Numbered from the stretch's first letter, positions 9,507 to 19,319 are shown. The stretch: DNA of 64,000 bases from [Zimmermannella] bifida NBRC 103089 (GCF_001570925.1 NZ_BCSP01000003.1:1-64000), one strand, 5' to 3'. Made by a program: numbers and translations. Notes: generated by a model not told the origin, from the letters alone.

Positions 9507-10019
9507 TTAGCTGCGCTGATCGATCCAGGTGATGAGGAACCGGCGGTCGAAGCGGCGCGAGCACTGACTACAGCTGACGGGCGTACTGGGGCGCCGGTGT
9601 CGGTGGAGTTCGTGACCGGCGGGGCAGACGCCGCGCCAGCGGTGATCTTGCGGCACCGGGCCGTCGTAGGTGCGTCCACCGGTGTAGCCAATGGCGGCGG
9701 CGATTTGCTGCCAGTGCTTGCCGTGACCGGCGCCGTGTCCCGCGAGCCCGTGCGCAATTTCGTGCAGCAGCGTCTGTTCGATTTGCTGCGCATCCATCAG
9801 CGGTAGCAGCTTGCGTGAGAGCGTGATCTGCTTGCGTGTGTAGTGACAGCTGCCGGCGCGCATCCGTGCATGATCAAACCGAAACGACCAGCTCGGCCCC
9901 AGGTGCTGCTGCACGAGGGCAGTGGCCACCGGATGCACCTGCTCGCAGAGCTCGGTGAGTTCGGCAGCGGTAATCGTCGTGCGGTGTACCGAGTCGCGGT
10001 CGGTGGATGCGGTGGCCAA
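9507..10019 (-). CDS. SprT-like zinc metalloprotease-domain protein
   Basis: About 170 residues, probably from a TTG at 10019; there is no upstream ATG, and the next Met lies inside the fold. The zinc-protease motif HEIAHGLAGHG (HExxH plus a third His) is near the middle, and a C-terminal zinc-ribbon-like CPAGHELH...CSQC region follows, as in SprT/Spartan-like proteins linked to DNA-protein crosslinks. The gap to the upstream TPR gene is 14 bases, so the two are probably co-transcribed. Confidence 0.8.
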   Translation of the reverse strand: MATASTDRDSVHRTTITAAELTELCEQVHPVATALVQQHLGPSWSFRFDHARMRAGSCHYTRKQITLSRKLLPLMDAQQIEQTLLHEIAHGLAGHGAGHGKHWQQIAAAIGYTGGRTYDGPVPQDHRWRGVCPAGHELHRHRRPSTPVSCSQCSRRFDRRFLITWIDQRS

Positions 10020-10033
10020 GTGGGTGCGGGTGC

Positions 10034-10603
10034 CTAGCAGTCGATTGCCGAGAACGGCTCGGCCTGCTCGTCGGGTGCCGAGTGGCCTTCGATCTTCGCG
10101 CGCACGGCGCGGATCGCGAACTTGGTGGCGTCGACTTGGTCGCCCGCATTGCTGTCGGCTTCGCGGAACTTCAGTGCGCGCTCAAAGTCATGCAGGGCGT
10201 CGTCGAGTCGTTCGAGTTCGACGTGCACCTTGCCGCGGTTGTAGAGCGCGAAACCGGCCAGGGCGCCCCATTCGTGGGCGACGGCCTCGTCAACGCAATT
10301 GGTGAGTTCGCCGAGTGCGGTTTCGAGCTTGCCGCGGTAGTGCTCAACCTGGGCGCGGCGGATGCGTGCCTCGAGGGAGTCTTCGCGCGAGCCCGTGAAC
10401 CGCGACTGGCGGGCTGCTGCCTGCGCCTTGTCGAAGGCTTCGTCGTAGCGGCCGAGCAGACGCAGCAGGGTGACTTGCTCGTTGAGCGCGGTCAGTGAAC
10501 GGAACCGTTCGGCCTCGGCGAGACGCTCATTAGCGGCATCAACGTCGATGCGCTCGCGGAGGGTTTCCGGGTCAAAGCTGAGGATGATGGGTGCGTCAGT
10601 CAC
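10034..10603 (-). CDS. TPR-repeat protein
   Basis: 189 residues; ATG at 10603. Helical repeats with TPR-like spacing are visible: LLGRYDEAFDKAQAAARQS, YRGKLETALGELTNCVDEA, and ALYNRGKVHVELERLDDALHDFERALKF. This looks like a protein-protein interaction scaffold with no catalytic residues. It is upstream of, and probably in an operon with, the SprT-like gene. Confidence 0.8.
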   Translation of the reverse strand: MTDAPIILSFDPETLRERIDVDAANERLAEAERFRSLTALNEQVTLLRLLGRYDEAFDKAQAAARQSRFTGSREDSLEARIRRAQVEHYRGKLETALGELTNCVDEAVAHEWGALAGFALYNRGKVHVELERLDDALHDFERALKFREADSNAGDQVDATKFAIRAVRAKIEGHSAPDEQAEPFSAIDC

Positions 10604-10713
10604 GCCACGAGGGTACCCGGGCGGATTCGGAAAACCGGGAATCCGCCCCGGCGCGTGCCGTGATCGGCGTTGGAGTTCCTGGTACTGGCACGCTGTTCAG
10701 CGGTCGGTGCAGG

Positions 10714-10770
10714 CCAGCCTCGCTTGACTGCACCAGTCTTGCTTGACGGAGCTAGTCTCGCTTGACTGAA
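10714..10770. repeat. Three tandem 19-bp repeats at the 3' end of the spermidine-synthase-like gene
   Basis: Units begin at 10714, 10733 and 10752 and share C(C/T)AG(C/T)CT(C/T)GCTTGAC(T/G)G. The third unit overlaps the last codons and stop of the minus-strand spermidine-synthase-like gene; the other two lie downstream of it, before the TPR gene. Confidence 0.85.
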
Positions 10771-11615
10771 AAGGTGCCGCGCCCCGGCTTCGGCGACGGC
10801 TTCGCGGCGGCATCGGTAATTGGCCGTGCACCGCGCAGCCACTCCACGGCCTGGCGGTCGTGCTGTACGACAGCGGGTGGGAAACCGGATGCGGCCAGTC
10901 GCGCAAGTCCCGCAAGTTCGAGCGGCTCGCGGGATGCGACGGCAACGATATTGCCAAAGCGGCGGCCCTTGAACACGGCCGGGTCACTAACGAGTAGTAC
11001 TGACCCGAAGACCTCACGCATCGTCGCAATCTCTGAGCGCGCGAAGCCCAGGTCGTGTCCGTCGGCGACGTTGGCGAGCACGATGCCATCGGGCGCGACG
11101 TAGCGGGCGACCGACTCGAAGAACTCGAGCGAGGTTACGTGCGCGGGAGTTTGCGGACCGTCGAAGAGGTCAACGACCACCGCATCCGCCTTGCCGACGA
11201 GGCCACCGGGAAGGCGGTCGAGCTGTTCGCGCGCATCGCCGTACCGGATGCGGATGGATGCGTGTGCGGGCAGCGGCGCGACCGAGCGCACCAACTCGAC
11301 CAGCTCGCGTTCGAGTTCGAGTACCTGCTGGCGCGAACCCGGGCGGGTGTGTTCAACGTAGCGGGGGAGTGTCAGTGCGCCGGCACCGAGGTGAAGCACA
11401 GTGATGGGTTTGCGTGCGTCGAAGGCCTGGTCGAGCACGTGGCCCATGTGGCGGATATAGCCGAATCGCAGTTCGCTCGGGTCGTCGAGGTTGAGGTGTG
11501 ACTGCGGAGTGCCGTCGACGACGAGGTGCATGGAGCGGCCGTGGAGTTCGATCTGGGCTTGGGTGCCGGATGCGAACGTGCGGGTGAGGTCTGAGGGGGC
11601 GGTGGATGCGGTCAC
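10752..11615 (-). CDS. Spermidine synthase-like methyltransferase-fold protein
   Basis: 287 residues from a GTG at 11615 with GGGAGAA seven bases upstream; the reading frame stays open further upstream, but that stretch is antisense to fur. The SAM/dcSAM-binding fold is visible in VLHLGAGALTLPRYV, VLELERELVEL and the acidic VVVDLFDGPQTP, matching the SpeE-like, fused or stand-alone, actinobacterial family. Because the polyamine-specific residues are not obvious, true aminopropyltransferase activity is uncertain. It is divergent from fur. Confidence 0.82.
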   Translation of the reverse strand: MTASTAPSDLTRTFASGTQAQIELHGRSMHLVVDGTPQSHLNLDDPSELRFGYIRHMGHVLDQAFDARKPITVLHLGAGALTLPRYVEHTRPGSRQQVLELERELVELVRSVAPLPAHASIRIRYGDAREQLDRLPGGLVGKADAVVVDLFDGPQTPAHVTSLEFFESVARYVAPDGIVLANVADGHDLGFARSEIATMREVFGSVLLVSDPAVFKGRRFGNIVAVASREPLELAGLARLAASGFPPAVVQHDRQAVEWLRGARPITDAAAKPSPKPGRGTFSVKRD

Positions 11616-11741
11616 CCGGCAATTCTCCCACGCGCTGCTCGCGGCCCTCGTGTGGGCTGGGATTTGTGGGTGTCGAATGCATCCTGACAGTTCGCTGTGT
11701 GCTTTTTTGAATGAATCAAAAGAATGCGTAGGGTTGTGGTG

Positions 11742-12245
11742 ATGATCAATGCAGCACATGCGCACTCCGCCACTGTCGCAGGTGGCGCACCGGCCGCCGC
11801 GGCCAGAGCGAGTGCTGCCGAAACCATCGACGTGAACTGGCCTGACCGCATCCGTGCCGCTGGCCTGCGCGTAACCAGCGGCCGCCTCGCGCTGCTGCGC
11901 GCGCTCGATGCGCACCCGCACGCCACCGTCGAAGAAGTGTATGAGCTGGCGGTGGCCGAAGGTCACCTCACCAAGCAGGCCGTGTACGTCAGCCTCGCCG
12001 AGTTCACCAACCGCGGACTCGTGCGTCGCATCGACCCGCCTGGTTCGGCCGCGCGCTACGAAACCCGCACCGACGACAACCATCACCACTTGGTTTGTGA
12101 CGAATGCGGATGCATCGTCGACGTTGATTGCGCAATCGGCGCGGCTCCCTGTTTGCAGCCGGCCGACGATGCCGGATTTACCGTGCGAGTTGCCGAAGTG
12201 ACCTACCGTGGCACCTGCCAGGACTGCCAGCACGCGGCCGCATGA
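11742..12245 (+). CDS. Fur-family metal/peroxide regulator (FurA-like)
   Basis: 167 residues from the ATG at 11742 (in-frame ATG at 11724 possible). An Ala-rich N-terminal tail of about 30 residues precedes the winged helix (RIRAAGLRVTSGRLALLRAL, HATVEEVYELA, KQAVYVSLAEFTNRGLV). The dimerisation half has the HHHLVCDECGC metal and zinc-site segment and a terminal CQDC pair. The catalase gene 104 bases downstream on the same strand gives the classic FurA-catalase pairing, so it most likely represses or controls the peroxide response. The AT-rich sequence at 11700-11726 is a plausible autoregulatory site. Confidence 0.9.
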   Translation: MINAAHAHSATVAGGAPAAAARASAAETIDVNWPDRIRAAGLRVTSGRLALLRALDAHPHATVEEVYELAVAEGHLTKQAVYVSLAEFTNRGLVRRIDPPGSAARYETRTDDNHHHLVCDECGCIVDVDCAIGAAPCLQPADDAGFTVRVAEVTYRGTCQDCQHAAA

Positions 12246-12285
12246 CCACCGGCGGCGGGGGCAACGACGCTCGCGCCGAATGACC

Positions 12286-12318
12286 GACCACCTGTTCCAA
12301 CTGACCACCTGTTCAACT
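12286..12318. repeat. Tandem direct repeat between fur and catalase
   Basis: GACCACCTGTTCCAACT (12286-12302) is followed immediately by GACCACCTGTTCAACT (12303-12318), identical except for one missing C. It lies 31 bases before the catalase ATG, in the leader or operator position. Confidence 0.8.
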
Positions 12319-12349
12319 GTCCAAAAGACCGAGTCAACGAGGGGAAAAC

Positions 12350-13861
12350 ATGACTCAGATCGAACACAACATCGACCCAACCCTGCCGGCAACTCGCCAG
12401 TCGGGTCAGCACGCTGAGAGCAACCGCAACTCGCTCTCGGCCGGTGCCAACGGCCCACTGATGCTGCACGATGTGCAGCTCGTCGAGACGCTCGCTGCGT
12501 TCAACCGCGAGCGCGTGCCAGAGCGCAACCCGCACGCCAAGGGCTCGGGTGCCTTCGGTGAATGGGAAGTAACCGGCGACGTTTCGCAGTACACGTGCGC
12601 CAAGGCTTTCCAGCCGGGTGTCAAGGGCCGCATGCTCGCCCGCTTCTCGACCGTTGCCGGTGAGCAGGGCTCGCCGGACACCTGGCGTGACGTTCGTGGC
12701 TTCGCGCTGCGTTTCTACACCGAAGACGGCAACCTCGACATCGTCGGTAACAACACCCCGGTGTTCTTCCTGCGTGACCCAATGAAGTTCCCGAACTTCA
12801 TCCGCTCGCAGAAGCGTCTGCCCGACTCGGGCCTGCGCTGCAACACCATGCAGTACGACTTCTGGACCCTCACGCCAGAATCGGCACACCAGGTGACCTA
12901 CCTCATGGGTGACCGCGGTCTGCCGCGCACCTGGCGCCACATGAACGGCTACTCGTCGCACACCTACGCGTGGGCGAACGAAGCTGGCGAGCGCTTCTGG
13001 GTGAAGTACCACTTCATCAGCGACCAGGGCGTCGAAAACCTCAGCAACGAAGAGGCCGAAAAGATCGCCGGTGAGGACGCAGACTTCCACCGTCGCGACC
13101 TCTTCGACTCGATCGCCGAGGGTAACTTCCCGTCGTGGACCATCAAGGTTCAGGTCATGCCGTACGAGGACGCGAAGAACTACCGTTTCAACCCGTTCGA
13201 CCTCACCAAGGTTTGGCCACACGCCGACTACCCGCTCATCGAGGTCGGTAAGTTCACGCTGAACGAAAACCCAGCGAACTTCTTCGCCGAAATCGAGCAG
13301 GCCGCGTTCTCGCCGTCGAACTACGTACCGGGCACCGGCATCTCGCCAGACAAGATGCTGCTCGGTCGCGTGTTCTCGTACCCGGATGCGCAGCGCGCCC
13401 GTATCGGCACCAACTACAACCAGCTGCCGGTCAACATGCCGATCAATAAGGTCAACCACTACACCTTCGACGGCAACATGCGCTTCTTCCACTCGGGTAA
13501 CGCGCCGGTGTACGCACCGAACTCGTTCGGTCGCCCGTACGCCGACGACGAGGGCGTAGTCGAGAACTCGTGGCAGGTGGATGGCGAGCTCGTTCGCAGC
13601 TCGTACGAACTGCACGCTGAGGACGACGACTTCAGTCAGGCCGGCGCGCTCGTGCGCGACGTCTGGGACGACGCCGCTCGCGACCGTTTCGTTGACACCG
13701 TTGCCGGTTCGCTGGCAACCGTCATCGAGCCCGTACTCTCGCGTGCTTTCGAATACTGGAAGAACGTGGACGCCGAAACCGGTGCCCGCATCGAAGCTAA
13801 GGTGCGCGCTGGCGCTGCCGAAAAGGGTGAAATCCCTGGCGGCGACCCGGCAAACGCCTAG
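12350..13861 (+). CDS. katA: Monofunctional heme catalase
   Basis: 503 residues; ATG at 12350 with GAGGGG upstream. It converts hydrogen peroxide to water and oxygen. Key elements are visible: the catalytic His in [13 protein letters not shown] (about residue 61), the distal Asn in [11 protein letters not shown], and the proximal heme-ligand Tyr in [14 protein letters not shown]. Length and motifs fit the small-subunit clade-3 catalases. It follows fur in a probable peroxide-responsive unit and ends before a strong hairpin. Confidence 0.97.
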   Translation: MTQIEHNIDPTLPATRQSGQHAESNRNSLSAGANGPLMLHDVQLVETLAAFNRERVPERNPHAKGSGAFGEWEVTGDVSQYTCAKAFQPGVKGRMLARFSTVAGEQGSPDTWRDVRGFALRFYTEDGNLDIVGNNTPVFFLRDPMKFPNFIRSQKRLPDSGLRCNTMQYDFWTLTPESAHQVTYLMGDRGLPRTWRHMNGYSSHTYAWANEAGERFWVKYHFISDQGVENLSNEEAEKIAGEDADFHRRDLFDSIAEGNFPSWTIKVQVMPYEDAKNYRFNPFDLTKVWPHADYPLIEVGKFTLNENPANFFAEIEQAAFSPSNYVPGTGISPDKMLLGRVFSYPDAQRARIGTNYNQLPVNMPINKVNHYTFDGNMRFFHSGNAPVYAPNSFGRPYADDEGVVENSWQVDGELVRSSYELHAEDDDFSQAGALVRDVWDDAARDRFVDTVAGSLATVIEPVLSRAFEYWKNVDAETGARIEAKVRAGAAEKGEIPGGDPANA

Positions 13862-13895
13862 TCGTTCCTCGCCGAGCCGTTAAGTTGCTCGCAAC

Positions 13896-13927
13896 CGGAT
13901 GCCCCGCTCGCTGTGGCGGGGCATCCG
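13896..13927 (+). terminator. Hairpin after catalase
   Basis: A perfect 12-bp stem (13896-13907 with 13916-13927) with an eight-base loop lies 35 bases after the catalase stop. There is no T-tract, so termination is likely but not certain. Confidence 0.7.
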
Positions 13928-13975
13928 TGCGTTTCCGTGCGGTTGCCTGCGCTCGCACGTGCACCTGGCAGGCAG

Positions 13976-13994
13976 TGGTATCAGTTTGATACCA
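13976..13994. promoter_or_regulatory. Perfect operator palindrome of the toxin-antitoxin pair
   Basis: TGGTATCA-GTT-TGATACCA is a perfect 8-bp inverted repeat with a 3-base spacer, ending nine bases before the antitoxin ATG. The position is that of an autoregulatory site bound by the antitoxin or the complex. Confidence 0.75.
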
Positions 13995-14002
13995 TCCAGG
14001 GT

Positions 14003-14206
14003 ATGGCTATGACGCTTCGGTTGACGAGCGACGATGAACAGGTGCTTGCTGCGCTCGCGGAATCACAAGGAATTAGTCGCCAAGAAGCGACGATTCGAGC
14101 AATTCACGAAGCCGCGAGTCGTCGAGCGCACGTACAAGCGGTGACGGACTCGTCTGCACGGGCGCGCGCTCGCTACGCCGACCTTCTCGAACGACTTGGC
14201 AAGTAG
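14003..14206 (+). CDS. Antitoxin, ribbon-helix-helix or Phd-type
   Basis: 67 residues from ATG 14003 (ATG 14009 also possible). The N-terminus MAMTLRLTSDDEQVLAALAESQGISRQEATIRAIHEAA resembles a ribbon-helix-helix DNA-binding domain (beta strand, then two helices); the C-terminal half, rich in Arg/Ala, would neutralise the toxin. It directly precedes the Doc-like toxin and sits behind a palindromic operator. Confidence 0.8.
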   Translation: MAMTLRLTSDDEQVLAALAESQGISRQEATIRAIHEAASRRAHVQAVTDSSARARARYADLLERLGK

Positions 14207-14213
14207 GTGCGAG

Positions 14214-14591
14214 TTGGTATCGCCCGTGTACTTGACCACCGAGGATCTGGTCGCGCTCGCGGGCGATCTCGGTGTCGGGCCGATTCGCGACCTCGGATTA
14301 TTGGAAGCTGCTGCCCATCGCCCCACAACTGAGCTGTGGGGGAACCCTGCATATTCGACGCTCGAGCTGAAGGCTGCAGCGTTGCTTGAATCCATCGTTC
14401 GACACCACCCACTTGTCGACGGAAACAAGCGCCTTGGGTGGCTGAGCGTCGTCGTGTTCCTCGATATCAACGGTGTCTGGCTCGAAGCGCCAGACGACGA
14501 TGCCTATGGATTGGTGATTGCCGTCGCCGAAGGACGCACCACGCTGACTGCAATCGCTGAAGTCCTGCGCAAGTGGTTCGTGGCGAGCTAG
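14214..14591 (+). CDS. Doc-like Fic-fold toxin
   Basis: 125 residues from a TTG at 14214 that follows AGGTG and overlaps nothing; a GTG at 14226 would give the more typical N-terminus MYLTTEDL. The Fic signature HPLVDGNKR (about residues 65-73) is intact, including the His, Asp, Gly-Asn and Arg expected in Doc, which phosphorylates EF-Tu in the P1 phage system. The start is eight bases after the antitoxin stop, so translation is probably coupled. Confidence 0.85.
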   Translation: MVSPVYLTTEDLVALAGDLGVGPIRDLGLLEAAAHRPTTELWGNPAYSTLELKAAALLESIVRHHPLVDGNKRLGWLSVVVFLDINGVWLEAPDDDAYGLVIAVAEGRTTLTAIAEVLRKWFVAS

Positions 14592-14616
14592 TGCTGCTCG
14601 GGCTAAGTCAGTAACT

Positions 14617-14632
14617 GCGGCTTACCAGCCGC
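14617..14632 (-). terminator. Short hairpin between convergent toxin and MBL genes
   Basis: GCGGCT-TACC-AGCCGC forms a perfect 6-bp stem that overlaps the stop codon of the minus-strand MBL gene and lies 25 bases after the toxin stop. Weak on its own. Confidence 0.35.
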
Positions 14633-15338
14633 GTTCGCGCCACTCGGCCAGGTGCGGGCGCTCGGCGCCGAGGGTGGTGGATGCGCCGTGTCCCGGGTAC
14701 ACGATCGTGTCGTCGGGCAGCTTGTTAAAGACGCGCGCTTCGAGGTCATCCATCAGCGAGGTGAACTCGGCGTCGGTCGAGGTCTTGCCCGGGCCGCCCG
14801 GGAACAGCGAATCGCCGGTGATCAGGCGGGGGACTTCGCCGTCCTGTTCGAGTAGCAGCGCAATCGAGCCCGGGGTGTGGCCGCGCAGCCCGATGACGGT
14901 GATGTCGTGCGTGCCGATCCGGATCGTGTCGCCGTCGACTACGGTGCGGTCGCTGCCGATCGGAATACCGGCCGCATCCGCCGCCCCCGCGATGCTCGGC
15001 ACCGAGTAGTGCTGCTTGCATTCGGCAAGCGCGCCCCAGTGGTCGTGGTGAGCGTGCGTGGTCACAATGGCAATCGGATGCACGTCGGCGCGTTCCGCAG
15101 TCACCGCGCGGGTGCGTGCCGCGTCGACGAGGCGCACGATTGCGGGAGCGTTGTCGGCGGCATCAACGATGCAGGTTTCGCCCGACTCAATGTCGACGAT
15201 GACATAGCAGTTGTTCTCGAAGTCATTGACCTCGGCGTAGAGGATCTCGAAGGCACCGAACGCGTCGAGAGTGGGCATCATCAGCGAGTGGTCAGTGGGT
15301 TCCGTGCTCGTTTGGTGGGCGGTGGCGTCGTGCGACAT
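14622..15338 (-). CDS. MBL-fold metallo-hydrolase (glyoxalase II-like)
   Basis: 238 residues from the ATG at 15338, chosen because GGAG lies six bases upstream; ATG 15350 is the alternative. The metal-binding motif THAHHDHWGAL (HxHxDH) is present, followed by the GHTPGSIALLLE His, the Asp of LITGDSLFPGG and the terminal His of VYPGHGASTTLG. This matches hydroxyacylglutathione hydrolase-like thiolester or lactone hydrolases; in a bacillithiol/mycothiol-using actinobacterium the substrate is probably not glutathione-linked. Confidence 0.88.
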   Translation of the reverse strand: MSHDATAHQTSTEPTDHSLMMPTLDAFGAFEILYAEVNDFENNCYVIVDIESGETCIVDAADNAPAIVRLVDAARTRAVTAERADVHPIAIVTTHAHHDHWGALAECKQHYSVPSIAGAADAAGIPIGSDRTVVDGDTIRIGTHDITVIGLRGHTPGSIALLLEQDGEVPRLITGDSLFPGGPGKTSTDAEFTSLMDDLEARVFNKLPDDTIVYPGHGASTTLGAERPHLAEWRERGW

Positions 15339-15774
15339 TGCGTGCTCCATGACCTCACGGTATCCAGTACGGATGCGTGCCACCTGTTAACGTGTATGCG
15401 GCAGCGGCGGGGGAGTGTAACCGAACTCGACGCGAAGCCATAGCGTTTGCATCCATATTTCTCAAATCTCCTCTTTACTCTGCGATTTTTCCTGCATATA
15501 GTGGATATTTGCGCTTCGTCGCTCCCTGCCTTCATATTGCGGTCGGCTCGGTTGTAGTTGTTCATTGGTCTGTGCGCTTGATCCGGTCGGTTTAGAGCGC
15601 GGCGTTTGACAGGGTTCACCCGGCGATTTCCTGGGGATTTCCTGCAAAATGCGGGTGACGTACGGTCACCACATGCAATGCACCTCCGCATCCGGCGACG
15701 GGGCCTGGTAACCCACCCACACGCCCATGCAATCTGAGTTCCGCCGGCCAGCGGAACCTGTGGAGGTAATTCAC
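15339..15774 (+). promoter_or_regulatory. rpoBC upstream region with promoter candidate
   Basis: A 436-base gap with an AT-rich tract (about 15441-15560) that stands out from its surroundings. A promoter candidate is TTTACT (15474-15479), a 17-base spacer, and TATAGT (15497-15502). Further down, GATTTCCTG occurs twice (15625 and 15636), and an inverted repeat, GGTGAC-GTACG-GTCACC, lies at 15654-15670. I see no convincing gene in the gap. Confidence 0.45.
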
Positions 15775-18700
15775 TTGGCTGCTGCGAATAACGCATCCAC
15801 CACACCAAAGTCGGGCCGTAACGCGCACCGACTTTCATTCGCCTCAATTCAGGACACGCTTGAAGTTCCTGACCTGCTCTCGCTGCAAACCGAGTCGTTC
15901 GACTGGCTCGTTGGCAACGACATGTGGAAAGCACGTCTCGCTTACGAGCTCGAGACCACCGGCGGCAACGATGTCCCGCGTACTTCGGGTCTGGACGAGG
16001 TCTTTGAAGAGATCTCGCCGATCGAAGACAACGCTGGCTCGATGCAGCTGACGTTCCGTCACCCCTACCTCGAGCCAGAAAAGTACTCGATCGACGAATG
16101 CAAGGAACGCGGTAAGACCTACGCGGCTCCGCTCTACGTCGAAGCCGAGTTCATGCGCTTCGAGACCGGTGAAATCAAGACCCAGACGGTCTTCATGGGC
16201 GACTTCCCGCTCATGACCGACAAGGGTACGTTCATCATTAACGGCACCGAGCGTGTCGTTGTTTCGCAGCTGGTTCGTTCGCCAGGTGTCTACTTCGAGC
16301 GCACGCCCGAGAAGAACTCGGACATCGACGTCTACTCGGCACGCGTCATCCCTTCGCGTGGTGCGTGGCTCGAGTTCGAGGTCGACAAGAAGGGTCTCGT
16401 TGCCGTTCGTATTGACCGCAAGCGTAAGCAGCCGGTCACCATCTTCCTGCGCGCCATCGGCCTCAGCGAAGAAGAGATCCGCGCCGAGTTCGCAGGCTAC
16501 GAGTCGCTGCTCGAAACCCTGTCGAAGGACGACGCCAAGATCCAGACCCAGGAAGAAGCCCTGCGCGACATCTACCGCAAGCTTCGTCCGGGTGAGCAGG
16601 TGGCTTCGGAAGCCGCTCGCGCGCTGCTCGACAACTACTACTTCAACCCGAAGCGCTACGACCTCGCCAAGGTTGGTCGCCACAAGATCAACCGCAAGCT
16701 CGGCCTCGAAGCACCAATTTCGGACTCGGTACTCAGCGTCGAAGACATCGTCGCCACCATCAAGTACCTCGTTGCCCTGCACAAGGGTGAAACCACGATC
16801 GAAGGCACCCGCAACGGTGGCGAGATTGTTGACATCGCACTCGACGTCGACGACATCGACCACTTCGGTAACCGCCGCATCCGCGCCGTTGGTGAGCTCA
16901 TCCAGAACCAGGTTCGCACCGGTCTGAGCCGCATGGAGCGCGTCGTTCGCGAACGCATGACCACGCAGGAGATCGACTCGATCACCCCGCAGTCGCTGAT
17001 CAACGTTCGCCCCGTTGTTGCGGCCATCAAGGAGTTCTTCGGAACCTCGCAGCTCTCGCAGTTCATGGACCAGAACAACCCGCTCGCGGGTATTACCCAC
17101 AAGCGTCGTCTTTCGGCACTTGGCCCGGGTGGTCTGAGCCGTGAGCGCGCCGGTGTTGAGGTTCGTGACGTTCACGCATCGCACTACGGCCGTATGTGCC
17201 CGATTGAAACTCCTGAAGGTCCAAACATTGGTCTGATTGGTTCGCTCGCATCGTTCGCGCGCATCAACGCCTTCGGTTTCATCGAAACCCCGTACCGCCG
17301 TGTCGACAACGGCCTCGTTACCAACGAGATCCATTACCTCTCGGCTGCTGACGAAGACGAGTACGTCGTTGCCCAGGCCAACGCGCCGCTCGACGAGAAC
17401 AACCGCTTTGCTGACGAAGACGTCCTCGTGCGTCTTAAGGGCGGCGAAGTAGAGCTCGTTCCAGCTGCTGAGGTTGACTACATGGACGTCTCGCCGCGCC
17501 AGATGGTGTCGGTGGGTACCTCGCTCATTCCGTTCCTCGAGCACGACGACACGAACCGTGCCCTCATGGGTGCGAACATGCAGCGCCAGGCTGTGCCACT
17601 GCTGCGTTCGAACTCGCCAATCGTTGGTACCGGTATGGAGGGCTACAGCGCCATCGACGCCGGTGACGTTGTTACTGCCGTTAACGCCGGTGTCGTGACC
17701 TCGGTTTCGGCCGATCAGGTCATTGTGCAGACGGATGCGGGTGGCAGCGAGTCGTACTTCCTCCGCAAGTTCGAGCGCTCCAACGCTGGTACCTGCTACA
17801 ACCACCGCGTCATCGTCAAGGCTGGCGACCGCGTTGAGGTTGGCGAAGTTATCGCTGACGGTCCGGCTACCGAAAACGGTGAGCTCGCCCTCGGTAAGAA
17901 CCTGCTCGTGGCATTCATGCCTTGGGAAGGTCACAACTTCGAAGACGCGATCATCATCAGCCAGAACCTGGTGAAGAACGACGTGTTGTCGTCCATCCAC
18001 ATCGAAGAGTACGAAGTGGACGCACGTGACACGAAGCTGGGTCGTGAAGAGATCACCGCCGACCTGCCAAACGTTGGTCAGGACATGCTCAAGGACCTCG
18101 ACGAGCGCGGCATCATCCGCATCGGTGCTGAGGTTCAGCCTGGTGACATCCTCGTCGGTAAGGTCACGCCTAAGGGTGAGACCGAGCTTTCGGCTGAAGA
18201 GCGCCTGCTGCGCGCCATCTTCAACGAGAAGAGCCGCGAAGTTCGCGACACCTCGCTGAAGGTTCCGCACGGCCAGTCGGGTACCGTCATCGGCGTCAAG
18301 GTCTTTGACGTTGAGAACGGTGACGACGAGCTCGGCTCGGGCGTTAACCAGCGCGTTGTCGTCTACATCGCCCAGAAGCGCAAGATCACCGAAGGTGACA
18401 AGCTTGCTGGTCGTCACGGTAACAAGGGTGTCATCGCCAAGATCCTCCCTGAAGAGGACATGCCATTCCTCGAGGACGGCACGCCGGTTGACATCATCCT
18501 GAACCCGCTCGGTATTCCGAAGCGCATGAACCTCGGTCAGGTGCTCGAATCGCACCTCGGCTGGATCGCAACTCAGGGTTGGGACATCGAAGGTTCGCCG
18601 GAGTGGGCAGCAAACCTGCCCGAAGAGGCGTACCACGTTGAGCCAGGAACCAAGGTGGCAACGCCAGTGTTCGACGGTGCAACGTCGTCGCAGCTGACCG

Positions 18701-19275
18701 GTCTGCTCGGTTCGACCCGCCCGAACGCCGATGGTGTTCGCCTGGTTGGCACCGACGGCAAGACCCGTCTGTTCGACGGTCGCTCGGGTGAGCCATTCCC
18801 AGACCCAATCTCGGTTGGCTACATGTACATGCTCAAGCTGCACCACCTGGTTGACGACAAGATCCACGCTCGTTCGACCGGTCCGTACTCGATGATCACC
18901 CAGCAGCCGCTCGGTGGTAAGGCACAGTTCGGTGGTCAGCGCTTCGGTGAGATGGAAGTTTGGGCCCTTGAAGCGTACGGCGCTGCCTACACGCTGCAGG
19001 AGCTGCTCACCATCAAGTCCGACGACATCGTTGGTCGTGTTAAGGCCTACGAGTCGATCGTTAAGGGCGAGAACATCCAGAAGGCCGGTATCCCTGAGTC
19101 GTTCCGCGTGCTCGTTCGCGAAATGCGTTCGCTGTGCCTGAACGTCGAGGTACTTGCCGCTGACGGCAGTGTCGTCAGCCTCGAAGAGAACGACGACGAC
19201 GCCTACCGCGCCGCCGAAGAACTCGGTATCAACATCTCCAGTCGCTTCGAGTCATCCTCGGTCGAAGAGATCTAA
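15775..19275 (+). CDS. rpoB: DNA-directed RNA polymerase beta subunit
   Basis: 1166 residues from a TTG at 15775 behind a strong GGAGGT (15762-15767); upstream in-frame ATG at 15727 has no such signal. The protein carries the full beta-subunit layout, including the rifampicin-region sequence [14 protein letters not shown] followed by [13 protein letters not shown], with the Asp, His and Ser that are changed in rifampicin-resistant actinobacteria still in wild-type form. It leads directly into rpoC (44-base gap). Confidence 0.98.
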   Translation: MAAANNASTTPKSGRNAHRLSFASIQDTLEVPDLLSLQTESFDWLVGNDMWKARLAYELETTGGNDVPRTSGLDEVFEEISPIEDNAGSMQLTFRHPYLEPEKYSIDECKERGKTYAAPLYVEAEFMRFETGEIKTQTVFMGDFPLMTDKGTFIINGTERVVVSQLVRSPGVYFERTPEKNSDIDVYSARVIPSRGAWLEFEVDKKGLVAVRIDRKRKQPVTIFLRAIGLSEEEIRAEFAGYESLLETLSKDDAKIQTQEEALRDIYRKLRPGEQVASEAARALLDNYYFNPKRYDLAKVGRHKINRKLGLEAPISDSVLSVEDIVATIKYLVALHKGETTIEGTRNGGEIVDIALDVDDIDHFGNRRIRAVGELIQNQVRTGLSRMERVVRERMTTQEIDSITPQSLINVRPVVAAIKEFFGTSQLSQFMDQNNPLAGITHKRRLSALGPGGLSRERAGVEVRDVHASHYGRMCPIETPEGPNIGLIGSLASFARINAFGFIETPYRRVDNGLVTNEIHYLSAADEDEYVVAQANAPLDENNRFADEDVLVRLKGGEVELVPAAEVDYMDVSPRQMVSVGTSLIPFLEHDDTNRALMGANMQRQAVPLLRSNSPIVGTGMEGYSAIDAGDVVTAVNAGVVTSVSADQVIVQTDAGGSESYFLRKFERSNAGTCYNHRVIVKAGDRVEVGEVIADGPATENGELALGKNLLVAFMPWEGHNFEDAIIISQNLVKNDVLSSIHIEEYEVDARDTKLGREEITADLPNVGQDMLKDLDERGIIRIGAEVQPGDILVGKVTPKGETELSAEERLLRAIFNEKSREVRDTSLKVPHGQSGTVIGVKVFDVENGDDELGSGVNQRVVVYIAQKRKITEGDKLAGRHGNKGVIAKILPEEDMPFLEDGTPVDIILNPLGIPKRMNLGQVLESHLGWIATQGWDIEGSPEWAANLPEEAYHVEPGTKVATPVFDGATSSQLTGLLGSTRPNADGVRLVGTDGKTRLFDGRSGEPFPDPISVGYMYMLKLHHLVDDKIHARSTGPYSMITQQPLGGKAQFGGQRFGEMEVWALEAYGAAYTLQELLTIKSDDIVGRVKAYESIVKGENIQKAGIPESFRVLVREMRSLCLNVEVLAADGSVVSLEENDDDAYRAAEELGINISSRFESSSVEEI

Positions 19276-19319
19276 CCCCCACTCGATGACGAAGCTTTTT
19301 AACTAGGGAGAATCAAGAA

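Noticed and set aside
11616-12458. Upstream extension of the spermidine-synthase-like frame
   Set aside because: It is antisense to fur and lacks a ribosome binding site; the GTG at 11615 has a good one.
15377-15595. 72-codon open frame upstream of rpoB
   Set aside because: No ribosome binding site and it overlaps the probable promoter; the AT-rich composition fits regulatory DNA.
15844-18867. 1007-codon open frame antisense to rpoB
   Set aside because: It mirrors rpoB codon structure in a high-GC gene and encodes a repetitive Val/Asp/Leu-rich sequence with no recognisable motif. The same applies to long antisense frames over rpoC (19482-21836) and fusA (26610-28382).
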